A stretch of 64,000 nucleotides of DNA, taken from Candidatus Contubernalis alkalaceticus. GTDB lineage: Bacteria; Bacillota; Dethiobacteria; SKNC01. Made by a program: the position numbers and the translations under genes. Shown piece by piece: positions 51,605-60,842 of the stretch (the first letter of the stretch is position 1; each line of letters opens with the position of its first letter). Under the pieces are notes generated by a model. It was not told the origin of the DNA and did not search any database. It saw nothing but the letters and a program-made list of their open reading frames with translations. The stretch lies in contig NZ_CP054699.1 in NCBI RefSeq assembly GCF_022558445.1, positions 1,320,001 to 1,384,000 of the forward strand, given 5' to 3'.

Positions 51605-52471
51605 GTGGAGTCCATAGCTATTGTAGGTGCAGGAAACGTGGGAATTACCTTGGGGTGTCTTTTAAAGAAAAAAGGCCGACAGGTTGATGGTGTTATTAGC
51701 AGGACCCGAGAATCTGCTCAAAGAGGCGCAGAAATTATTGGTACAGAAGGATATACTGAAATATTTCCTCTGCTTGAGACTGCCAATATTATTTTTATTA
51801 CTACTCCTGACCGAGTCATTGAAGAATCATGCCAAAGCATAGCCCGACAAGGTGGTTTTAAAGCAGGAGACCTGGTAATACATTTTAGTGGTTCTCACAG
51901 TTCCGAGATATTATCATCTGCCCGGGCCAGTGGTGCATCGGTAATGTCTGTACATCCTCTGCAAACGATACCCGGACCGGAGGCGGGGATTAGAAATCTT
52001 CCCGGCTCCTATTTTGCTGTAGAAGGAGATGAACAGGGCCTGTTCTTTGTTCGCAAATTAATTTCGGATTTGGAGGGGCATCTGCTGGAAATTCCAACAG
52101 AAATGAAACCTCTGTATCATGCCTCGGCTTGTGTTGTTTCTAATTATTTTGTGGCTATTGTACGTCTGGGACTCAGTATGATGGAACAATTGGGGGTAAC
52201 TAAGGAAAATGCTCTTAAGGCAATGCTTCCCCTAATCTCGGGAGCACTGCAGAACATTGAAACAGTAGGAGTCCCTCAAGGGTTAACGGGGCCCATTTCC
52301 CGGGGGGATGATTCTACCATCCGGGACCATTTAAAGGTGATGAACAAGGAAATGCCTGATTGTGTTCCTCTTTACGGGGAATTAGGGAAATATACGGTTA
52401 AGGTTGCCCTGGAAAAGGGTAGTATAGATAAAAAGCAGGCCCAACGGCTGCAGAAAGCTCTGGAGGTGTAG
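51605..52471 (+). CDS. Rossmann/DUF2520 dehydrogenase-like protein, candidate ketopantoate reductase
   Basis: A 288-residue protein with an NAD(P)-binding Rossmann start (IAIVGAGNVGITLGCLL) and a C-terminal helical DUF2520 domain (KPLYHASACVVSNYFVAI, LTGPISRGDDSTI). The overall plan is that of 2-ketoacid and ketopantoate reductases. It is the first gene of the panBCD operon, two bases before panB, and no PanE is present here. Reduction of ketopantoate to pantoate is therefore the obvious inferred role, though DUF2520 has no assigned reaction. GTG 51605 follows AAGGAAGG. Confidence 0.8.
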   Translation: MESIAIVGAGNVGITLGCLLKKKGRQVDGVISRTRESAQRGAEIIGTEGYTEIFPLLETANIIFITTPDRVIEESCQSIARQGGFKAGDLVIHFSGSHSSEILSSARASGASVMSVHPLQTIPGPEAGIRNLPGSYFAVEGDEQGLFFVRKLISDLEGHLLEIPTEMKPLYHASACVVSNYFVAIVRLGLSMMEQLGVTKENALKAMLPLISGALQNIETVGVPQGLTGPISRGDDSTIRDHLKVMNKEMPDCVPLYGELGKYTVKVALEKGSIDKKQAQRLQKALEV

Positions 52472-52473
52472 TT

Positions 52474-53316
52474 ATGTCAAAGAAGGGTAGAGTAACAACT
52501 TTTGATTTAAGAGAGAAAAAAAGGAAGGGCGAAAAGTCAACCATGCTTACCGCCTATGACTATTCCCAAGCAAAAGTTGTAGACGAAGCCGGGGTAGATA
52601 TGATCCTGGTGGGAGATTCGTTGGGGATGGTGATGTTGGGTTACGAGAGTACTTTGGCAGTAACCTTGGAGGAAATGATTCATCATGGAAAGGCGGTAGT
52701 TAAAGGCAGTAAGAGTGCTATGGTGGTAATGGACTTGCCCTTTTTGACTTATCAGGTGAATCGGGATGACGCCCTGAGAAATGCAGGTAGGGTTATTCAG
52801 GAGACGGGAGCCCAGGCCGTAAAGCTGGAGGGCGGAATCGAAGTAATTGAAGCGGTGAAAGGAATTGTGGAAGCCGGGGTTCCGGTGATGGGTCATTTGG
52901 GATTAACCCCTCAGTCAGTTGGACAGCTGGGAGGTTACAAGGTGCAGGGGAAAGATAAAGGGGCCGCCAGAAAAATGATTGAGGATGCTAAAGCATTAGA
53001 AGAGGCCGGTGCCTTTGCCATTGTGCTGGAATGTGTCCCCTGGGAGCTGGCCGCTTTTATTACTGAGCAGTTATCCATCCCTATAATCGGCATTGGAGCC
53101 GGGAAGCAGTGTGATGGTCAGGTTCTGGTATTTCATGATGTTATGGGCCTTTTCGATGAGTTTAGGCCTAAGTTTGTTAAGCAATATTTAAACTTACGGG
53201 AGGAAATGGTAAAAGGGATTAAAGATTATGTGGGTGAAGTCAAGACAGGTGTTTTTCCTGCAGAGGAACATATCTTTAACTTGGGGATGAACCTGGAGAG
53301 CCTGTTAGAGGAATAG
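52474..53316 (+). CDS. panB: 3-methyl-2-oxobutanoate hydroxymethyltransferase
   Basis: A 280-residue PanB, which makes ketopantoate from ketoisovalerate and methylenetetrahydrofolate. Metal and substrate motifs are visible: MLTAYDYSQAKVVDEAGVD, LVGDSLGMVMLG, VMGHLGLTPQS and the late IGIGAGKQCDGQVLVFHDV. It starts two bases after the DUF2520 gene and leads into panC at 11 bases. Confidence 0.96.
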   Translation: MSKKGRVTTFDLREKKRKGEKSTMLTAYDYSQAKVVDEAGVDMILVGDSLGMVMLGYESTLAVTLEEMIHHGKAVVKGSKSAMVVMDLPFLTYQVNRDDALRNAGRVIQETGAQAVKLEGGIEVIEAVKGIVEAGVPVMGHLGLTPQSVGQLGGYKVQGKDKGAARKMIEDAKALEEAGAFAIVLECVPWELAAFITEQLSIPIIGIGAGKQCDGQVLVFHDVMGLFDEFRPKFVKQYLNLREEMVKGIKDYVGEVKTGVFPAEEHIFNLGMNLESLLEE

Positions 53317-53327
53317 GGGCGGCCAAA

Positions 53328-54173
53328 TTGATTATAATAAGGACCATACCGGAATTAAAGGAAGCTATTGGTAAAGTGCGAAGTATGGGTCGTACCATAG
53401 GGTTTGTACCTACTATGGGGTATCTTCACCAGGGACATCTCTCTCTGGTGAAGGCTGCAGTTAAGGAATGCGATTTTGTGGCAGTAAGTATTTATGTAAA
53501 TCCCATTCAATTTGGAGTAGGGGAAGATTTTGAAAGCTATCCTAGAGACCTGACCGCTGATGCCCAAATGTGTCAGCAGGAGGGAGTGGACCTGATTTTT
53601 TCACCCGGGGACCAGGATATGTACCCTGGTGGTTATGCTTCATTTGTGGAGGTGGAACAGCTAACCCAGGGTCTTTGCGGCCGAGGACGCCCCGGTCATT
53701 TTCGGGGAGTCACCACTGTGGTCACCAAACTTTTCAATTTGCTGGAACCAGACATCGCTTATTTTGGACAAAAGGATGCTCAGCAGGCCCTGGTTTTGAA
53801 AAAGATGGTGGAAGACTTGAACATGAATTTAACCCTAAAGATTATGCCCACTTTAAGGGATGAAGATGGTCTGGCCATGAGTTCCCGGAACGTCTACCTG
53901 TCTTTAGAAGAACGAGAAGCAGCCCTGGTACTTTTTAAAAGTTTAACCCGGGCAGAGGAAATGATTCAGGGGGGCGTGAGAAAAGCATCGAAGATTTCAG
54001 GTGCTATGAAAGAGATTATTGCCGGAGAACCGTCGGCTCATTTAGAATACATAGAAATTGTGGATACCCACAAACTGGATACTATGGAGGAGTTGGAGGC
54101 TGAAGTGCTCATCGCCTTAGCCGTCAGGGTAGGCCAAACCCGTTTAATTGACAATATGATTGTGGAGGTGTAA
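53328..54173 (+). CDS. panC: Pantothenate synthetase
   Basis: A 281-residue PanC, joining pantoate and beta-alanine with ATP. The nucleotidyl-transferase motif is PTMGYLHQGHLSL; the pantoate/ATP-binding YFGQKDAQQALVLKKM and the SSRNVYLS loop are intact. A TTG start at 53328 follows AGGGGCGG. It lies three bases before panD. Confidence 0.96.
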   Translation: MIIIRTIPELKEAIGKVRSMGRTIGFVPTMGYLHQGHLSLVKAAVKECDFVAVSIYVNPIQFGVGEDFESYPRDLTADAQMCQQEGVDLIFSPGDQDMYPGGYASFVEVEQLTQGLCGRGRPGHFRGVTTVVTKLFNLLEPDIAYFGQKDAQQALVLKKMVEDLNMNLTLKIMPTLRDEDGLAMSSRNVYLSLEEREAALVLFKSLTRAEEMIQGGVRKASKISGAMKEIIAGEPSAHLEYIEIVDTHKLDTMEELEAEVLIALAVRVGQTRLIDNMIVEV

Positions 54174-54176
54174 CTA

Positions 54177-54551
54177 TTGTTTCGCAATATGTTTAAATCT
54201 AAGATCCACCGGGCAACGGTGACTGATGCTGACTTGAATTATAATGGGAGTATCACTATAGACAGTGAACTTTTGGAAGCCTCAGGGATACTTCCTTACG
54301 AACAGGTCCACGTGGTGAATATCAATAACGGTAACAGATTTGAAACCTATGTCATTGAAGGAAAACCTGGGTCTGGAGAAATATGTATAAACGGAGCAGC
54401 AGCCCGTCTGGTTCATTCCGGAGATTTAGTAATTATCATTACTTATTCCATGGTGCCGGAAAATGAACTGAATCAATTTGAAGTGAAAACAGTCCTGGTG
54501 GACTCCCAAAACAAAATCGTTAGAATAAATCGAGATAAGGTTATAAAATAA
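54177..54551 (+). CDS. panD: Aspartate 1-decarboxylase proenzyme
   Basis: A 124-residue pyruvoyl enzyme that makes beta-alanine from aspartate. Self-cleavage occurs between G24 and S25 in [10 protein letters not shown], turning S25 into the pyruvoyl group. The late [13 protein letters not shown] segment is typical. TTG 54177 fits the GGAGGTG at 54164-54170; ATG 54189 is an alternative. The operon thus carries all pantothenate steps from ketoisovalerate if the DUF2520 protein replaces PanE. Confidence 0.96.
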   Translation: MFRNMFKSKIHRATVTDADLNYNGSITIDSELLEASGILPYEQVHVVNINNGNRFETYVIEGKPGSGEICINGAAARLVHSGDLVIIITYSMVPENELNQFEVKTVLVDSQNKIVRINRDKVIK

Positions 54552-54571
54552 GCTGTCAATCAATTCTTATG

Positions 54572-54596
54572 CTGACTGTAAAGTCAGTTTTTTTTT
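54572..54596 (+). terminator. Terminator after the pan operon
   Basis: CTGACT (54572-54577) pairs with AGTCAG (54582-54587), followed by nine T. Confidence 0.85.
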
Positions 54597-54783
54597 GTGA
54601 ATTAAATTGTATATTGTATCCCAGAAGAACTTCAGGATGGCAATCTTTCTACAGTAGGCATATTATAGAAAAGAAAAACAGAATTGCTAATTTGTTGAAA
54701 TATCGTAACCTTATGTTATACTATAAGATGTTGGCGGAGGTTAACGCAAAGGAGCGGAGAAACTTCATGGAGGTGTTGTTAAA

Positions 54784-56040
54784 ATGGTGAACAAAATTGA
54801 AAAACCGGCGAAAGATAAAAATAGAAAAAAAGCACTGCAAAGAGCCGGAGAATTAAAGGAAAGTATCCGGGATTATATGGAATACCGCGGTAACATAGTT
54901 TCGGGTTTAAATTTACAGGAGCAGTTTCAGGAGAATAAAGAAAAAATTAAAAATCATTTTGGTGCAACAGAAGAGCAGTGGCAGGATTGGAAATGGCAAA
55001 TTGAAAATCGCATATTTGACGAAGAAAAACTTTCCATATTTATAGATTTATCAGAAAAAGAAAAAGAAGAGATCAAACAGATTGGAACCCAATATCGGTG
55101 GGCTGTTTCTCCATATTATCTGAGTCTGATAGATAGCAGTAACCCCCAGTGTCCCGTAAGAAAACAGGCCGTCCCCTCTATTTTGGAATTTACCGATGAA
55201 TTGGGACAATTGGATCCCATGGCTGAGGAAGAAACCTCTCCTGCTTCGGCAGTTACTCGGAGATATCCAGATCGGCTGATTATAAATGTGACTAATCAGT
55301 GTGCCATGTACTGCCGTCACTGTCAAAGGAGAAGAAACATTGGTGAAGAAGATGTAGGCACTCCCAGAGAAGAAATTATAGAAGCTTTAAATTACGTAAG
55401 AAACAACGAGGAAATTAGGGATGTTCTTCTCACCGGGGGAGATGCCTTTATGCTCTCCAATCAGGAAATTGATTGGCTTTTGACGGAGTTGGAGAAGATT
55501 CCTCACGTAGAAATGAAAAGACTGGGTACTCGAACCTTGGTGACCATGCCCATGAGGATAGATGATGAACTGTGTTCCATTCTGGAAAAACATGATGCTG
55601 TTTATGTAAATACCCAGTTTAATCATCCTAAGGAAATCACAGAAGAATCTCGCCGTGCCTGTAAAAAACTGGCTAAAGCCGGTATTCCCTTAGGTAACCA
55701 GGCAGTACTTTTAAAGGATATCAATAATAATCCCCATGTCATGAAAAAATTAAACCAGGAACTATTGAAAATTTCAGTCAGGCCATATTATATTTTTCAT
55801 GCCAAAAGAGTAAAGGGAACCTCTCACTTTCGAACCCCTGTAGAGGACGGGTTGGAAATCATGGAGCATCTGAGGGGAAAAACCTCCGGCTTGGCAATTC
55901 CTACATTTATTATTAATGCTCCCAAGGGTTGTGGTAAGACTCCTATGCTTCCGGAGTATCTGATATCTATGAGTTCGGATAAAATATTTATTCGAAACTG
56001 GGAAAAGAAAATATATGAGTACATCAACCCTCGCTATTAA
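54784..56040 (+). CDS. eam: Glutamate 2,3-aminomutase (radical SAM, KamA family)
   Basis: A 418-residue radical-SAM, PLP-dependent aminomutase. The cluster motif is C173-x3-C177-x2-C180 (CAMYCRHC). Two residues decide the substrate: lysine 2,3-aminomutase has aspartates in its CDLSPG and VVDAPGG segments, whereas this protein has K341 (HAKRVKG) and N378 (FIINAPKG). The two positions are 37 apart, as in the known glutamate enzyme of Clostridioides difficile (Lys332, Asn369). It should convert L-glutamate to beta-glutamate, an osmolyte. ATG 54784 follows GGAGGTG. It is a single-gene unit closed by a strong terminator. Confidence 0.88.
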   Translation: MVNKIEKPAKDKNRKKALQRAGELKESIRDYMEYRGNIVSGLNLQEQFQENKEKIKNHFGATEEQWQDWKWQIENRIFDEEKLSIFIDLSEKEKEEIKQIGTQYRWAVSPYYLSLIDSSNPQCPVRKQAVPSILEFTDELGQLDPMAEEETSPASAVTRRYPDRLIINVTNQCAMYCRHCQRRRNIGEEDVGTPREEIIEALNYVRNNEEIRDVLLTGGDAFMLSNQEIDWLLTELEKIPHVEMKRLGTRTLVTMPMRIDDELCSILEKHDAVYVNTQFNHPKEITEESRRACKKLAKAGIPLGNQAVLLKDINNNPHVMKKLNQELLKISVRPYYIFHAKRVKGTSHFRTPVEDGLEIMEHLRGKTSGLAIPTFIINAPKGCGKTPMLPEYLISMSSDKIFIRNWEKKIYEYINPRY

Positions 56041-56045
56041 AACCT

Positions 56046-56071
56046 AAAGGCCCATTAGGGCCTTTTTTCTT
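56046..56071 (+). terminator. Terminator after the aminomutase
   Basis: AAAGGCCC (56046-56053) pairs with GGGCCTTT (56058-56065) over an ATTA loop, followed by a T-rich tail. Confidence 0.9.
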
Positions 56072-56177
56072 TTGTTTTTGGCAGGAATAATTTTCTAGCT
56101 GTCGAATGTAGGAATTATCCAATTTATGAAAAAGTTTCGTCTTTTATGCTTTAATAAAAGGAAAGAAGGGATTTGAC

Positions 56178-57257
56178 CTGTCAGATCAAAAATACTGGGC
56201 TGCTCTTGCAAAAATTTCCTGCCTCGGGCCTATAAGAATTATAAACTTAATAAAAAGTATGGCATCTGCAAAAGAGGTTTGGCATAGTTCTAGAGAGGAA
56301 CTGGAAAGGGTCAAGGGAATTACATCAAAAATATGCAATAGGATTATTGAGGAAAGGAAGAATGTGGATGTTTATGGCGGCTGGCAGGAGATAAAGGCCA
56401 AGGGGATTCAGGTAATTACTTATGAGGATGAAGATTATCCGGAATCTTTAAAACATATCCATGCTCCACCTGCTCTCTTATATGTGAAGGGGGCGGCCCT
56501 TTTTGAAAAGCATCCAAGGATTGCGGTGGTGGGAACCCGTAAATGTACTCCCTATGGTAAGAAAATAGCCGTGGAGGTCAGTCAAACCCTGGCAGAACAG
56601 GGATTTACTGTGGTAAGCGGCATGGCCAGGGGGATTGATACATTAGCCCATCTTAGCTGTCTAAAAGCGGGAGGCAGAACTATTGCAGTCCTGGGAAGCG
56701 GGCTGGATGTGATATATCCCCGAGAAAATGAAAGTTTGTCCAAAAAAATAGTGGAAAATGGTGCCCTGGTATCTGAGTTTCCTCTGGGGACTAAGCCGCT
56801 CCCCAGAAATTTTCCCATGAGAAACCGTATTATTAGCGGGCTTTCTTTGGGTGTAGTCGTGGTGGAATCCGCCCATAAGAGCGGTGCTCTCATTACAGCT
56901 GATTGTGCGTTGGAACAAGGCAGGGAAGTATTTGCCGTTCCAGGGAATATAGATAGTCCATACAGCAGGGGCTGTAACCGCTTGATTAAACAAGGGGCCG
57001 TATTATTGGATAGCCCAATAGACATTTTGCAGGAATTGGGTTATGATGTAATTTATGAATCTGAGGAACAGGAGAATGTTTGCTTGACTTTACAGGAGGA
57101 AGAGCTCTTACGTTTTTTAACATCGCAGCCTATACACGTTGATTCCTTGAGGGAACAGTGCGGCCTTTCCTCCCGGCAGTTGAATGCCCTGCTTACATTA
57201 TTGGAATTGAAAAAAATTATTAAGCAGTTTCCAGGTAAATACTTTGTCAGGATATAA
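56178..57257 (+). CDS. dprA: DNA processing protein DprA, probably CTG-started
   Basis: About 359 residues. DprA loads RecA onto incoming single-stranded DNA in transformation. The Rossmann-like core has VVGTRKCTPYGKK, VVSGMARGIDTLAH, AVLGSGLDVIYPREN, FPMRNRIISGLS and the closing VFAVPGNIDSPYSRG. A C-terminal winged-helix follows (about 290-359). The first ATG is at 56259, but the codons before it encode typical DprA sequence (YWAALAKISCLGPIRI), in frame back to CTG 56178. AGAAGGGA lies six bases before it and no ATG, GTG or TTG lies between it and the upstream stop. Confidence 0.88.
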   Translation: MSDQKYWAALAKISCLGPIRIINLIKSMASAKEVWHSSREELERVKGITSKICNRIIEERKNVDVYGGWQEIKAKGIQVITYEDEDYPESLKHIHAPPALLYVKGAALFEKHPRIAVVGTRKCTPYGKKIAVEVSQTLAEQGFTVVSGMARGIDTLAHLSCLKAGGRTIAVLGSGLDVIYPRENESLSKKIVENGALVSEFPLGTKPLPRNFPMRNRIISGLSLGVVVVESAHKSGALITADCALEQGREVFAVPGNIDSPYSRGCNRLIKQGAVLLDSPIDILQELGYDVIYESEEQENVCLTLQEEELLRFLTSQPIHVDSLREQCGLSSRQLNALLTLLELKKIIKQFPGKYFVRI

Positions 57258-57333
57258 ATATGTATAACCTGGAATATAAAGTGAAAGATATGATATATTA
57301 TTTATCAGGTCAAATCATTGTGGGGGTGTATCA

Positions 57334-59421
57334 ATGTACCTGGTTATCGTCGAATCACCGGCAAAAGCCCGTACTATTAAAAAGTTTTTAGGAAAAAAAT
57401 ATAAAGTAGAAGCATCTATGGGACATTTAATTGATTTACCTAAAAGTCAATTCGGTATTGACGTGGATAAACAATACAGTCCTAAGTACATCACTATCCG
57501 AGGCAAGGGAGATATCTTAAAGAAATTAAAAACCGCCGGAAAAGGGGTTGACAGAGTGTACTTTGCCGCTGACCCTGATCGAGAGGGGGAGGCCATAAGC
57601 TGGCACCTGATGAGGGCCCTGGATGTAGACGAAACGGAACTCTGCCGGGTTGAGTTTCATGAAATAACCAAAAATGCTGTAAAAGATGCCTTTAAGAAAC
57701 CCAGGAGAATTGATAAAAACCGTGTTGATGCCCAGCAGGCAAGGCGGGTTCTGGACCGGCTGGTAGGATATAAGATCAGTCCACTACTCTGGAAAAAAGT
57801 TAAAAAAGGTCTCAGTGCCGGCCGGGTCCAATCAGTTACAATTCGATTAATTTGTGATCGGGAAGAAGAGATTAATGCCTTTGTCCAGGAAGAATACTGG
57901 AGTATTGGTGCCCAATTAACATCTAAGTATAAAAAGGATGCTTTCCCCGCTAAGTTCTGGGGAAAGGAAAAAGAAAAAACAAAGCTTCCCAATGAAAACT
58001 CTGTCAATATTATTATGAAAGCGTTAGAAAACGCTGTATATATAATTAAGACTATTAAGAAACGAGAGAGAAAAAGAAACCCTTCTCCTCCTTTTACCAC
58101 CAGCAGCCTGCAGCAGGATGCTTCAAGAAGATTGGGGTTTACAGTGCGAAAGACCATGTCTGTAGCCCAGCAGCTGTATGAAGGGATAAATTTGAAAAAA
58201 GAGGGCAATGTGGGACTTATTACCTATATGCGCACTGATTCCACCAAGATTGCCGAGAGTGCCAGAGAAGAGGCAAAACAGTATATCCTGGATAAATATG
58301 GTGACAATTATTACCCTTCAACGCCCAGGGAGTATAAATCAAAGAAAGGTGCACAGGAGGCCCATGAAGCTGTACGTCCTACCTCCATTTTGCGAGATCC
58401 GGAAACTATAAAATCCCAGTTATCTAAAGACCAATACCGTCTATATAAATTGATTTGGGAAAGGTTTACCGCCAGTCAGATGGCCTCTGCGGTTTTTAAT
58501 GTTGTTTCTATAGATATAACCGCATCTGAGTACCTCTTTAAGGCTTCCGGGTCTACAGTGAAGTTTCCGGGATTTTTGGTTCTATACGATGACCAGGAAA
58601 AAGATGAAAAGGAAAAGCAGAGCGCTCTTCCGGATCTAGAGGAAGGTCAGGAATTGAGTCTCTTAAAACTGGAACCACAGCAGCATTTTACCCAGCCTCC
58701 ACCTCGTTACACCGAAGCATCCCTGGTAAAGACATTGGAGGAGTTGAGAATTGGTAGGCCCAGCACTTATGCTCCTATTATTGGAACTATACAGGCCCGA
58801 GGTTATGTGGTGAAGGAACAAAAGGCTCTGGTGCCTACGGAATTGGGCCAGATAGTGGTGGATATCATGAAAGACTATTTCCCCGATATTATTGACGTTG
58901 ACTTTACCGCAGAACTTGAGCAAAAGTTGGACCAGGTAGAGGTGGGAAAATCTCCATGGATCGATGTGGTAGATAATTTTTACGGTCCTTTTCAAAATAG
59001 TCTTCAGAAGGCAGAAAAAGACATGGAGAAAATTGAAATACTAGACGAAGTCAGTGAGGAAATTTGCGAAAAATGTGGACGCCATATGGTATATAAACTT
59101 GGACGCTATGGAAAATTCCTGGCCTGTCCGGGATTTCCTGACTGTCGCAATACCAAGCCAATTTTAAAACCAACGGGAGTAGATTGTCCGGTTTGTTCTG
59201 GAGAAGTTGTGGAACGAAGAACAAAAAAAGGCAGAATATTTTTTGGCTGCAGCAGTTACCCTGAGTGTGAATTTATATCCTGGAATCAGCCTGTTAAAGA
59301 GAAGTGCCCTCAGTGTGATTCGGTGCTGGTAGAGAAAAGAAGCAAGCAAAAGGTGACCCGGGAATGTATGAACAAAAGCTGTGATTACCAGATTATCATG
59401 GCTGACCAAAAACAAACCTGA
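57334..59421 (+). CDS. topA: DNA topoisomerase I
   Basis: A 695-residue type IA topoisomerase that relaxes negative supercoils. The Toprim domain has VIVESPAKARTIKKFLG and AADPDREGEAISWHL; the catalytic tyrosine is Y298 in LITYMRTDSTK. The C-terminus carries three zinc-ribbon modules (CEKCGRHMVYKLGRYGKFLAC, CPVCSGEVV, CPQCDSVLVEKR). The order dprA-topA-trmFO-xerC-hslVU-codY matches B. subtilis. ATG 57334 follows GTGGGGGTG. Confidence 0.97.
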   Translation: MYLVIVESPAKARTIKKFLGKKYKVEASMGHLIDLPKSQFGIDVDKQYSPKYITIRGKGDILKKLKTAGKGVDRVYFAADPDREGEAISWHLMRALDVDETELCRVEFHEITKNAVKDAFKKPRRIDKNRVDAQQARRVLDRLVGYKISPLLWKKVKKGLSAGRVQSVTIRLICDREEEINAFVQEEYWSIGAQLTSKYKKDAFPAKFWGKEKEKTKLPNENSVNIIMKALENAVYIIKTIKKRERKRNPSPPFTTSSLQQDASRRLGFTVRKTMSVAQQLYEGINLKKEGNVGLITYMRTDSTKIAESAREEAKQYILDKYGDNYYPSTPREYKSKKGAQEAHEAVRPTSILRDPETIKSQLSKDQYRLYKLIWERFTASQMASAVFNVVSIDITASEYLFKASGSTVKFPGFLVLYDDQEKDEKEKQSALPDLEEGQELSLLKLEPQQHFTQPPPRYTEASLVKTLEELRIGRPSTYAPIIGTIQARGYVVKEQKALVPTELGQIVVDIMKDYFPDIIDVDFTAELEQKLDQVEVGKSPWIDVVDNFYGPFQNSLQKAEKDMEKIEILDEVSEEICEKCGRHMVYKLGRYGKFLACPGFPDCRNTKPILKPTGVDCPVCSGEVVERRTKKGRIFFGCSSYPECEFISWNQPVKEKCPQCDSVLVEKRSKQKVTRECMNKSCDYQIIMADQKQT

Positions 59422-59467
59422 TTATTATATTGTTTTTTTATAAGACAAAAATGTCGGAGGTATTCAA

Positions 59468-60796
59468 ATGAAAAATGAAATAGTGATTATCGGCGGAGGC
59501 CTGGCAGGGTGTGAGGCTGCCTGGCAGGCGGCACGACGGGGGATCAAGGTCACTTTATATGAGATGCGCCCAAATAAAATGACCCCTGCCCACCATACGG
59601 GATTACTTTCTGAGCTGGTATGCAGCAACTCTTTGCGGGCTTCCGGATTGGAAAATGCGGTGGGACTTTTAAAGGAAGAGATGAAGATGCTGGATTCATT
59701 AATTATGAGTTCTGCGGAAAAAAGTTCTGTGCCTGCCGGTAAAGCCCTGGCTGTGGATCGGGAGATGTTCTCCGGGTTGATACAGGAGTCTTTGGAAAAA
59801 AATGATTTAGTAGAAATAATCAGACAGGAAATGGAAACTATTCCCATTGATCTAAAGGATATCCCGGTAGTTGTGGCCACCGGGCCTCTTACATCTCAGG
59901 CATTGGCAGAAGATATTAAGGGAATGACCGGTAGTGAGCATCTGTATTTTTTTGATGCGGCTGCTCCTATTGTAACCCTGGAATCTATTGATATGAATAA
60001 AGTGTTCAGGGCCTCCCGGTATGGAAGAGGTTCTGCGGACTATTTGAACTGTCCTATGACTGAAGAGGAATATAATCGTTTTTGGAAGGCGTTGACTGAA
60101 GCGGAGCGTCATCAGCCAAAGGAATTTGAAAAAGAAGTTTTTTTTGAAGGGTGTATGCCGGTGGAGGAAATGGCTAATCGGGGTTATCAGACTCTTTTAT
60201 ATGGCCCGTTAAAACCTGTAGGGTTGGAGGATCCCCGTACTGGAATGCAATCCTATGGGGTTGTTCAGTTAAGGCAGGACAATTTGTCCGGCACACTATA
60301 CAATATGGTAGGTTTTCAGACCAGCCTTACCTGGGCGGAACAGAAACGAGTCTTTAGTATGATTCCTGGATTGGAAAAGGCAGAATTTGTCAGGTACGGA
60401 GTAATGCACCGGAACACCTTTATAAATTCTCCCCGGGTGTTAAAACCTACGCTGCAGTTAAAGAATAGACCAGGTATCATGTTTGCTGGTCAAATTACTG
60501 GTGTGGAGGGATATGTTGAATCAACTTCATCTGGATTGGTAGCAGGAATTAATGCATCACTTCTGGCCCAGGGTAGAGAACCTCTGATTTTTCCCAATAC
60601 TACAGCCCATGGAGCCCTGTGTCATTATATTACTACGGCAGACCCTGAAAAATTTCAGCCCATGAATGTAAATTTCGGCCTGCTTCCTCCTTCCCGAGAG
60701 AAGATTAAGAAAAAAGAACGAAAATTATATTATTCCCAAAGAGCCCTGCAGGAATTGTCGGATTATATCAAAAATGCTTCCCTTAATCTTGCATAA
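59468..60796 (+). CDS. trmFO: tRNA uracil-54 C5-methyltransferase, folate-dependent TrmFO
   Basis: A 442-residue FAD enzyme that makes ribothymidine-54 in tRNA using methylenetetrahydrofolate. The FAD motif is [19 protein letters not shown]. The catalytic cysteines are in ELVCSNSLR and [15 protein letters not shown], and the late [17 protein letters not shown] block is conserved. ATG 59468 follows CGGAGG. Its stop lies 46 bases before the xerC start. Confidence 0.96.
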   Translation: MKNEIVIIGGGLAGCEAAWQAARRGIKVTLYEMRPNKMTPAHHTGLLSELVCSNSLRASGLENAVGLLKEEMKMLDSLIMSSAEKSSVPAGKALAVDREMFSGLIQESLEKNDLVEIIRQEMETIPIDLKDIPVVVATGPLTSQALAEDIKGMTGSEHLYFFDAAAPIVTLESIDMNKVFRASRYGRGSADYLNCPMTEEEYNRFWKALTEAERHQPKEFEKEVFFEGCMPVEEMANRGYQTLLYGPLKPVGLEDPRTGMQSYGVVQLRQDNLSGTLYNMVGFQTSLTWAEQKRVFSMIPGLEKAEFVRYGVMHRNTFINSPRVLKPTLQLKNRPGIMFAGQITGVEGYVESTSSGLVAGINASLLAQGREPLIFPNTTAHGALCHYITTADPEKFQPMNVNFGLLPPSREKIKKKERKLYYSQRALQELSDYIKNASLNLA

Positions 60797-60842
60797 CCAT
60801 AGGCAATATGGTAAGATTTTAAATGAAAGAGGTGTTATCACG

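Noticed and set aside
53570-53863. 97-codon frame inside panC
   Set aside because: It is an alternative frame of panC, whose catalytic motifs are all in the other frame.
54569-54790. 73-codon frame between panD and the aminomutase
   Set aside because: It starts in the pan terminator hairpin and has no ribosome site; the region is better read as terminator plus promoter.
57657-58208. 183-codon frame antisense to topA
   Set aside because: Shadow of the topA coding frame, with no recognisable domain and no ribosome site.
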